From positions 1-64,000 of the forward strand of contig JAIWWG010000104.1 of assembly GCA_025435555.1 (NCBI GenBank): a DNA stretch of 64,000 bases. Reading direction: 5' to 3'. This document shows, piece after piece, positions 56,001 through 64,000 of this stretch. The DNA comes from Chytriomyces cf. hyalinus JEL632 (lineage: Eukaryota; Chytridiomycota; Chytridiomycetes; Chytridiales; Chytriomycetaceae). Numbering within the stretch: the stretch's first letter is position 1; each line of letters starts with the position of its first letter. The notes beneath the pieces were generated by a model, which ran no database searches, was not told the origin of the DNA, and saw nothing but the letters and a program-made list of their open reading frames with translations. Both the position numbers and the translations under genes were made by a program.

Positions 56001-59000
56001 TAATCAGTAGCAAGTCCAAAAGTTTTTGCGCATGCGATCGCTGTCCAGTCAGAGTGGTCACATGCAATTCCAATGCAATCAGTTGCATTAGCCACGCCCG
56101 TTGGTGCAACTGAGTGGAAGAAACCACCGGTGTTTCAGCCCCCATTACACCACCACGAGATAAGATTGGCACCACAAAATCAACTGGCATAGCTTCCAGT
56201 TGACGGTAGAAAAAGTTCTCTGTAGTTCTCAAAAATCGCATTGTGCTGGCTGATGTCACGTCGTCAGAGCACAACAGGTACATTAAGCGATAGCATCGTT
56301 CGCTCAATTTCGGATGGCGGTAAAACAGGGGGACATCGAGATCCACCTCCCCGTCAGCATCAGTAACTTGATTCCGTCCTTCATCGTCTGATGTTCCAAC
56401 TCGCAACAAATCCAAAATACTGTGCAAGCAACTACGGCGTCCTTTCAAGCTGCCAGCCTCCACTATTTCCACTTGCGGAACTGATTTCATATTGTATCCT
56501 AGCAGAAAATGGGAAACCGTCGGAAACGCATTTGCTCCAGCTCCATCCAGATTTTCAACGAGCAGATCCAAAATCGATAGTCGAATCAAGTTTGCCAATC
56601 CAAGATGATGCATGTCAGAAAAGGCTGCGGGGACAGTTCCCTCATAAAGAACAATTGCCAAATCTGGATCGCGCCACGTATCCAGCTTCAATCCAGATAA
56701 ACCAACATCTGCGCCAGACTCGGCGCTTAGATCCAATGCATTTTCCACCTCCTCAATCCCTAGCCGATTCACAAAACCAGACACAATCTGATTCGAGTAT
56801 GTACTGGAGCTCAACAAACTCACAAGGCGATTGATTTTTCCGTATCGTCCTGGGGCATTATCAATTGTGTTGAACAGGGGACTCTGAGACACCGCCGCGA
56901 CCAAGTTGACACTTAACAAACATATTTCATCGTCAATTTCGCAGTTAATAAACAGTGCGATTTTAACGACCGTGTCCTTGTAAAACGCAAACAGCTGATC
57001 CATTCCAGTGACCGAAGGTGTGTTTTTCAGATACGAACCCGCATCTTGTGCAATCACATCAGTCACAAACTTTTGCAAGTGGAACGCGCGCAGTAAGATG
57101 CGCAGGCACAATTTTACAGAGGCAGCAAGCGGTTGACACTTGCGTCCAAACTGATTCACAACGTCCACGTCGATGCACGCAACCTCAAACAGCCTCTTCA
57201 AAAGAGGCGATCCAGAAAGGATACGAAGCATCAGAGAAAACCCAGGGTGGAGCGTGACAAGAACAGTTTGGGCCGCCTCTACAGAAACCGAGGCAGCATC
57301 AGCCCGCAACTGTGCAAACGCAGGGTTATCGTATGACTCTCCCGAAGCGTACATGAGTTCAAACGATTTGAGACATTGATCAAATAGGTTCAAGCAGAGC
57401 TCAATCATCCGCCATTTTTCGTCCACAGAGTTGAAGGCACGGTTGTGCATCTTCAGAAACACTTCCTCGACCGCGAAATGAATGTAGTGGCTGACTCCAC
57501 CTTGAGTTTGAAGTCTTGTGCTGAACGCATCCACGGCGCCGGTCACTTGGTTCGGCTTGATTGCGAAAAGCAGGGTATTCAGTAGCAGCATGAAAGATGT
57601 AGTTTCAGGGTAGGTTTGATTCTGAGATTCGATTTGCTCCAGGTCAAACCGAATGCCTTCTGCACGACCACTGCCGGCACTGCCACCAGCTGCCCCTCCG
57701 CTTGAAGTCGCATTTCCCCCAAAAGTACCAAAATGAAAGCCGCTCGTATATTGCGCACGAGATACAACTTCGGCTTGCTCCAAATGGCGCCAAATCATTG
57801 GAGAAACATCGCTCAAGCTCCCCTTGTCTGCCGGGATAGCAAACGCGGCAATGGCTTCCAAAATGGATGCTTTGTGTTCGACACTGATTCTTCGGTTGAG
57901 CAGATTGAAGAGGGTATTGATGACTTGCAAATGAGCGCTCGAGTAGAGAGCGGTGCGTGCAACTTGAGAGAATCTCACAACCTGCTTCAACAGTCGCAAG
58001 AAGGAGCGCTGCAAGTTGACTTCGTCAGGGTGCATTTCTCCATCCGGATGGGCGGCAAGACTTTTTGCCGTAAAATCAAGAGAACGGAAGAGAGCCTCCC
58101 AAGAGAGTCGCGCATGCTGTCCACTCATGAATTCAGCAGCGTATTGAGCAGATTGGGGACCAGTCGCAAGAGCTGAGAGAACATCCAAATATGCTTGGAG
58201 AAGCGAGCCTGACCGGACATCCATCATAAAGCGGCAGAATTTGAACAAGTCTGGATCTGTCCAAAACGAAAGTCCCGCATCTGGCCGATCTTTGAATAAT
58301 GCATAGACCAGCTGAAGCAGTTGTTTTAGTCCGGAGGGGACATTCGTGCTAGTTCCAGCGGAAGCAGCGGCAGCAGCGGCCTCCAAATCTTCAGCTTCGT
58401 TTTTGAGCGTTCGAACACACCGACTTAAATTTTTGAACAACCCTGTCATAAGATTTTGGACAACGGACAGAATGTCATCTCGAACGTCTGCCTCCATCAC
58501 AACATCAATGACTGGCTGTTGAGGGTTCGCATCCAGAGTAGACCAGGCTACCAATCTGTCTTTCATAAACTCAAAAGGTGGCGAAGAACTGAGTGTTCGA
58601 CTCAGTTTCGCCTCCAAGCTTTCATGATAGCCAAGATTCTCCTCAAGTCGCGGTGTCGCTTGACGGGCCTGCCTCAGGAACAGGCAAAACTGAACAGAAA
58701 TTGTTTCCTGAAGTCCTTTGATGGCCCATTTCGATACAGCATTCGGTTGACCAAAAATGATTGTGTTCAGCTTTGTCACCAGATGCATTTGATCCGAAGT
58801 CAGCTCCGCTGTCGTTGGCAAGCCCTGAAGTCCTGCGATGCATGCAGTGCTTAAAGCCGCCCATACTGGGTCCGTATCGGTGCAAGTCTGCACCAGTGTG
58901 GTCAACTGAACCACGTCGGCAAACGACATGCTTGCATATCGCGCAAGGGATATCAAAAGCGCGGATAAAGCCAATCGGATTTTAGCAGCTCCCAAAGCGG

Positions 59001-59931
59001 TAGTTTGCAGAATTGCTTCCGAGACTCCCATGGATTTTAATTGAGAGCCAGTAACAAATTTGGGATTCGCGGAGTTGTCATTCGCAAGGGAGTCAATATG
59101 GGCGGCCAAATCCGCAAGTGAAGCAAGGATACTCGCAGTGAAGTTTGAATCGGCGAGGATAAGTGACATATGGTGACTGCAGACACGACGGACGTGCTGC
59201 GAGAGATTTGACGAGGACGCAGTTTTGAGCATCAAATCGAGGCACTCGACAAGAGCCAGACGCTCGCGCTGGTATTCACGTACAGCACATTCGATCGGAA
59301 CTCTGTCTGGGTAGAGAGACGCCTGATGATAATGCGAGTAGTTGAGTTAATTCAACAATCAACGATGCAGTGGGAAGAACGAGAACTCCGGCGCGCTTTG
59401 ACGAGGAGAGAGAAGATGATACACTGATACATAAAACAAAGCAGAGAACTAACCGTGTCTGCATCCAGCGCATGGCGCATCAGAGATACGGCCCTTGTCT
59501 CACTCATTCCGAGCAAATCGCTCACAAGCAGCGCGTCTCGGACAAACGCAGCATTTGCACGGGCCCCATTTCCTACGTTGCCTGAAATGGGATTGGATTA
59601 GAATAAGCGAACATTGAGACGGGCATCCGATGAAGAGTATTCGAAAGAGGTCCCACGCAACAAAATAAAACATATATACCCGTCGATATATCCTTCCGCC
59701 TTTCTGCGCTTTTCGCCTCGCTCTCTACGCCGACTCGACCGAGCAATGGCCGCAGCCGAATGAGGCGTAGCTCGAGTGCCTTCAACTGATTCGGGTTGCT
59801 GCTCCCCTCCGAATGAAGCTGTGTAATGACCCCTTGAAGCTAGTTCAATGCGTGAGTGTTTCGGTGTTTCGTGCCGTACGCTCTTCCTTGCCGCTCACCT
59901 CTTCGAATGCTCTCCACTCGATGCTGCCCAT
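53073..59931 (-). CDS. NUP192: Inner-ring nucleoporin Nup192/Nup205
   Basis: Eleven exons on the minus strand (59931-59899, 59839-59680, 59581-59454, 59322-54831, 54763-54593, 54539-54421, 54365-54213, 54144-53980, 53874-53490, 53428-53199, 53141-53073) give 2034 aa, the size of animal NUP205. The protein is an alpha-solenoid scaffold of the nuclear-pore inner ring. Family words include LKQLLQLVYALFKDRPDAGLS, QRAWLMQLIALELHVTTLTG, a RSHAQKLLDLLL helix, the AAEYWPSLYIFEAKMSLLLRIA block and a C-terminal RLVFALLAAVFFVQEFLTPKH. The first three exons supply a canonical N-terminus (SIEWRAFEELQGVI). The donor of the eighth exon is uncertain: GTTTCG at 53979 keeps frame, whereas GTTTGC at 53960 does not. 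Confidence 0.92.
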
Positions 59932-59998
59932 GCTTCTTCACTTTTCTTAATTTAAATTTATTCCATCAAGCAAAAAGAGACAGACGGTTGATGTTCAA

Positions 59999-60110
59999 GG
60001 TGCTTTCGGCATTGTCGGCCGTTCGTTTGTCGTCGAAGAGGGGCTAGCAATCGTCAAGTAGCGGCCTTGCGGAGACAGCATCGTCGGGACACTCTGTTTT
60101 CCCAGCATCC
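59999..60110 (-). repeat. Third fragment of the cyclin-like gene 3' flank
   Basis: GGTGCTTTC.GCATTGTCGG, GTCAAGTAGC and GAGACAGCATCGTCGGGA are shared with 61200-61290 (and, inverted, with about 20590-20690). Only about 110 bp of the flank are present. The remaining space to 60249 holds nothing recognisable. Confidence 0.6.
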
Positions 60111-60249
60111 CATAAAATGGCGCGTGAAACATATTAATGCAACCGACTCACACACCGGATAGGTGACTCACGATTAATACTTGGCAGAATCAGCTGGCCA
60201 TTGTGTCTTAAAGCGAGCTTGAAAAAAAGGTGATAAGGGCTTCATTGCA

Positions 60250-60905
60250 GTGATGCCTGGTGCTGAAACTGGGAACAAAAGAACAACTGCGCACATGAAG
60301 GCTACAAAGGAACTATCGGTCTCCTGCTTCAAAGCGCAGTATTGCTTCTCTTTAACGACAAGCCGATCCTATCGTGTGCCGAAATTCTTGCTGCGACCAA
60401 CATGGAGCGCCCAAAAAAGAGCTCGAACGCACATTGCATGCAATCTCTCGCATGCGGCAAACTGCGAGTTCTAATAAAAGAGCCGAAAGGACGGGACGTG
60501 CACTCAACCGACACGTACCTATTCAACCACGCGTTTGAAAACCCGCTATTCAGGCAACAGCATTCAAATGAAAGAGACTGTGGAAGAAAACAAGGATACA
60601 ACGGAAAAAGTGTTTGCGGATCGGCAATATCAGGTGGATGCAGCGATCGTGCAGATCATGAAGGCGCGTGAAAAGCTTTCGCACACGTTGTTGATTGCGG
60701 AGTTGTTTGAGCAGCTGAAGTTTCCAGTCAAGGTTTCTGATTCGCTTGGGGTAATTTTGATGCATGCTTACTGATACCCTTGCATTTAACATAGGCTGGA
60801 TCTGAAGAAACGCATCCCTCTACAGATGCTCGATCAATCAGTGACTCGAGAGCAGTGAATCTGTCGCGCATGTGTATCGAATGACTGTGCAACTGTCTTT
60901 TCGAC
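60250..60905 (+). pseudogene. Cullin C-terminal region, decayed, with a micro-inversion
   Basis: In order but in changing frames come [50 protein letters not shown], then [36 protein letters not shown] and [18 protein letters not shown]. This is the cullin-homology end and the winged-helix neddylation region (CUL3/CUL4 type), where RING proteins and Nedd8 attach. Short indels break the frame near 60335, 60415-60440 and 60555. After a putative intron, LKKRI is present at 60800-60815, but the next six residues of the neddylation segment (ESLIDR) are encoded on the opposite strand at about 60827-60846. The rest of the cullin is absent. Confidence 0.85.
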
Positions 60906-61061
60906 GCAATGTTCTGTCTTTGAGTAATAAAATAAGCTGCGCGACTGACTGGTCGGCAGTTGTGCAGCATGTCGTGAAGAACAGATACTCAAGAAAAAAA
61001 TGAATGGAATTTTTTACAGACGAGATGAGTGGTTTTATTCGGTTCCAGCTTGTATTTCGCA

Positions 61062-61400
61062 ATCGAGATTCAGTGTCAGCCGAAAGCAACGCAAAAGATG
61101 CTTTCGTTTTCAGTGGGAGCCGCGAGGAGGCCCTGAATCATATCCCACCACCTGTAAAAGAAGGTTAGTAGTTCGCGAATCGTTTGACGCGTGTGATAAG
61201 CCAGGTGCTTTCAGCATTGTCGGTCGGTCGATCATCGTCCAAGAGTGGTTCGCCGTTGTCAAGTAGCAGAGACAGCATCGTCGGGATTCGATCTGTTGCT
61301 CCAGTGTCGCACGCGTAGCTGTCGGACTTCGGGTGGTCTCGATCTTGTGGCCGGCTCGTCATCTCGTATCCCATGTGTGTAGCGTGTTTGACTTTCGTTT
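61062..61400 (-). repeat. Duplicated 3' flank of cyclin-like copy 2
   Basis: This is the inverted counterpart of 20455-20795. Both copies keep the TTCTTTTACAG acceptor and the open segment encoding WWDMIQGLLAAPT. The donor that overlaps the stop in copy 1 (GTGAGT) reads ATGAGT here. Confidence 0.75.
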
Positions 61401-61414
61401 ATCCCTCAGTTAAC

Positions 61415-63030
61415 TCATTTCTGCGCCGCAATCCGGGCAGACCGTCTCGGTGGCACCTTAGCAGCGATTCGCTTGCTACGACGAACCCGCTCTTTCTTGA
61501 CCCGCACCGCCGGTTCCGCCTCAGCTTCAGCGGCAGCTGCATCCAGTACTGCAGCCACCACCTCCGCTTCAGCCGCCACAACCTCGACTCCAGCCACCAC
61601 CACCTCATCATCCACAACATCACCATCACCTTGTAGCGCCGCGGGTTCGACCACCTCATTCATATCAAACGCGTAGCCCCCCTGCAGCATCACATTCGCA
61701 TGGACGGAAGAAACCCGGTCATACCCAACCGGGCATTCGAGTCCGGCAATGCATTGAATCACCCTATACAGCTGCTCATCGGTGCATCCAGTGAACTCAA
61801 GTCATGCATCCAGCTCGCGATCCGGCGCCAAGTGCTCCGTCACCGCCTTGAAAACGCCGGCTGCAATGATGCTGTAAGGAAGGTCGGCCACCTGGTACGA
61901 CTGGATCACGCGCTCCAAGAACCAGAACGCGGCCACGAGGATCTTTTCCGGAATGTCAAGCTTCCTTTCAAAATCCAGCGCGTCAGCGTCCGTCTTCGCC
62001 AACGCCGTGAAGTTTGCAAAATAGACAAATAGCCAGTCCAAGTGCGTCGGGCCACCCAGGTTTCACTCAAACATGCTGAGAATCCTGCGGCTCAGTGACA
62101 TCCGCTTGTATGACAGCATGCGGAAGGCCCCCAACACACTTTTCCAGTATCGCTCGATTTGATGGCTGTATCTCCTCATGCCCTGGCTGTAGTACAACTC
62201 TGCCATATGCACGCATGCCACGTAGATGTCCGGTAGATCCCAATCGGCAATATTGACTGATCTCGCGAAAATCAAGTCGAAATATGCCAGCGTGCGGTAG
62301 ACGACCTCCCGGGGGATTTCGTAATCGCAAGCGTCACTGAACAGCGCTTGTAACATCGTCTTCATGAAGCCTGCCTGAAGGTCCAGGTTGCGTGCGTGAA
62401 CTGTGCCAAACGTCGGTCCAACAGAGAACTCCTCCTCGGCCTGAGGGATAAAAGATACAAGAGGCAGAGTCAGAGTCAATCTACATTGAATAGAAATAAA
62501 GTAAACGTCACCTTGATCAAGTGCTGGATCCAGATGGTTTGACCAGAGCAGTCCAACCCGGATCCAAAAACTCGGTCACAGGCCGAGTTGAACGCGCTCA
62601 GATCTTGGACAGACTCCGTCGAAAAGTCCTGTGAGTACGCCTCGACCCTCTCATGCAGGTAAGTCGCCCCTGGCACCGTACCAAAGTCCAGGAGACGACT
62701 GTCCCAACGCGGCGCGACGATGACATCCTCGGCTGTCTCGGAGACTTGGGACGATTCATCGGCACTATCGACACCGCGCGCACGGAGAAGCTGAAGGTAT
62801 CTAGGGACCTCAGAGAACCAAAAAGTGGGGGTTAGTGCAGGGGAATCATCATGAGAAGGAACAGGAGAAGAACGTGAACGGCGGGTCTGTGTTGCCACAG
62901 GCGTGCATTCAACATTGTGGGCGCTGGGATCGCTGGGGTCGCTGTAGCTTGAAGTAGGGTCACTGGGGGCAGCTTCCACGACTTGTCGCTGGGGGCTCAT
63001 GGAAACAAAGGAGGCAGTAACGGCGGGCAT
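61415..63030 (-). pseudogene. Divergent cyclin-like protein (copy 2) with two in-frame TGA codons
   Basis: Two exons on the minus strand (63030-62512, 62440-61415) form 515 codons, with the same intron position and phase as copy 1. The homology is continuous in one frame: AEEEFSVGPTFG, VVYRTLAYFDLIFARSVNIA, LDWLFVYFANFTAL, VADLPYSIIAAGVFKAVTEH, and a basic tail ending in two RRS.RIAA motifs identical to copy 1. Two TGA codons interrupt it: 62065-62063, where copy 1 has Trp in FDWNLG, and 61804-61802, where copy 1 has Cys. No frameshift exists over about 1.5 kb. Recent inactivation is the simplest reading; the long preserved frame leaves readthrough as a remote alternative. The Ala/Glu/Val-rich region before the tail is longer than in copy 1. 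Confidence 0.8.
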
Positions 63031-64000
63031 TATTGGATCTTTGTCAAATGTTTGCAAAAGTGCAAGGTCCAAAATTTATGCTCCGACAATGTTTGTTTTG
63101 ATGACGCGACTTTTGTTTTGATGTTTGCTTGGCAGTTGAGCGGAGTTTCGCATTGTCCGGCCTGTCAAAAATGGGGTTCTTGGTTGTCAGCATCTTGGCC
63201 GAGCAATGCACCAGCACGGGAGTGCGCGAGCAAATAAACGAGAGTGCTGAGTGGCACACGAGCTTTATTCGAAGCTTGCGTTTGCAGAGAAGAGAGGGGA
63301 TAGAGATGCGGGGATGCGAGAGACAGGTCGCGTCGCTGTCCTGATTCAGAACATGATTCAGCTAGACAAACAGCGCTTCCAGTCAAATCTCACCTTATAC
63401 ATCCTCGATGCGGCTCTGCATGCTTGATGAATGAAATTTGATCGCCTGTCGCAGTTGTGGTTGTTTTTCAGAATCGGCAATGGTCCCTTTTGGCATGCTC
63501 ACCTCAGAACATATCAATCACCGATAGCCAGCTTCTGGATCAAGTTAAGAAACTCTTGGCTGCGCAAACTGTGATTCGCGAATTGACGAGTGGCGCACGC
63601 AAATTCGAACAGCACACCATCCACCACGCGATTTAACCCCAATAATCCCAAACACCTATCGCGGTGTATAATTATATGCATTTATGTCGAAAGAGCCAAC
63701 TGAAAGGATGCGAATTTCCAACAATGGAACGCGTTAGGGTGGATCGAAAAAGCGAGCAAAAATATAAACTCACATTGATGCACAAGAACTTATATTCGCT
63801 TCGTGTTCTAACTGTGAGTTGATTTCGTGGTGCAGACAGTTAATGTAGTTGTTGTTGCGCCAAACACTCGATATGCACACAACGCCAAGTCTTAAATTGA
63901 GGAGAAACAGTGCAATGAGCCTTTGGACATGCCCGTATACTGCTCTTTCGAACACTTGTGACTCTGCATGCGTGATGAATGAGGTGTTGTGAGTTGATCG
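63031..64000. other. Right-hand edge, mostly without recognisable genes
   Basis: The left part is the promoter region of cyclin-like copy 2. Apart from a short ORF at 63514-63681 nothing is supported. Confidence 0.4.
63514..63681 (-). other. Short ORF with weak similarity to the Zn2Cys6-factor C-terminus
   Basis: The 55-residue frame contains CLGLLGLNRVVDGVLFEF, reminiscent of VYLGLLGLRVNGMSWLAH at the end of the double-cluster factors, and ends in a helical LNLIQKLAIGD. It may be another 3' fragment of that family; the match is too short to be sure. Confidence 0.25.

Noticed and set aside
61415-63030. Alternative genetic code with TGA read as Trp
   Set aside because: TGA ends many genes here (RRN3, both spliced homeobox genes, CIA30), and the second internal TGA aligns with Cys, not Trp.
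1-64000. CRISPR arrays, prokaryotic operons or phage genes
   Set aside because: No regularly spaced repeats were seen, and the genes are intron-bearing eukaryotic ones.

Overview
This looks like nuclear DNA of a zoosporic (chytrid-like) fungus. Genes are dense and carry many short introns (mostly 55-110 nt, GT..AG, some with relaxed donors such as GTTTGA or GTTAGT). All three stop codons are in use. The gene set mixes fungal families (Zn2Cys6 factors with a fungal-specific domain, a Crz1-like C2H2 factor, Nup192/205, an Usp1-domain coiled coil) with flagellum-associated genes: a DYNLT2B/TCTEX1D2-type dynein light chain and a CatSper3-type Ca2+ channel. Higher fungi lack the latter two, which points to a flagellated early-diverging lineage.

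Layout. 1-2472: 3' part of a Ty1/copia retrotransposon with its 3' LTR. 2.7-6.0 kb: two tandem homeobox genes sharing an intron inside the WF codon pair. 6.1-8.6 kb: a decayed F-box/leucine-rich-repeat gene between direct repeats, and a small repeat-peptide remnant. 9.2-13.2 kb: RRN3 (Pol I initiation) and BCD1 (box C/D snoRNP assembly). 13.7-23.8 kb: an accessory block with two related transcription factors that each carry two Zn2Cys6 clusters, a divergent cyclin-like gene, and shuffled duplicate pieces of BCD1 and of the factors. 24.4-51.2 kb: a mostly housekeeping core: Crz1-like factor, DYNLT2B, RhoGAP-like protein, DNAJC3/P58IPK, DDX42, RPS5/uS7, CatSper3, NOG2 (with two candidate intronic snoRNAs), an LPMO-like secreted protein, NDUFAF1/CIA30, guanylate kinase with a CaaX end, an Usp1-domain coiled coil, MsrB (with a nonsense codon) and an Air1/2-type zinc-knuckle protein. 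51.4-52.7 kb: a truncated gene joined to another factor fragment and a tRNA-like repeat. 53.1-59.9 kb: Nup192/205. 60-63 kb: a cullin pseudogene with a micro-inversion and a second, nonsense-bearing copy of the cyclin-like gene.

Themes. Ribosome production is well represented: RRN3, BCD1, NOG2, RPS5, an Air-type TRAMP subunit, plus a C/D snoRNA whose guide fits the peptidyl-transferase A-loop of the large rRNA. The accessory blocks are built by repeated DNA-level duplication, since introns and flanks are copied too. One BCD1-derived duplicate now forms the upstream region of the cyclin-like gene. Gene models were assembled by hand from splice signals; for every fully modelled intact multi-exon gene the exon lengths sum to whole codons, but individual junctions remain predictions.
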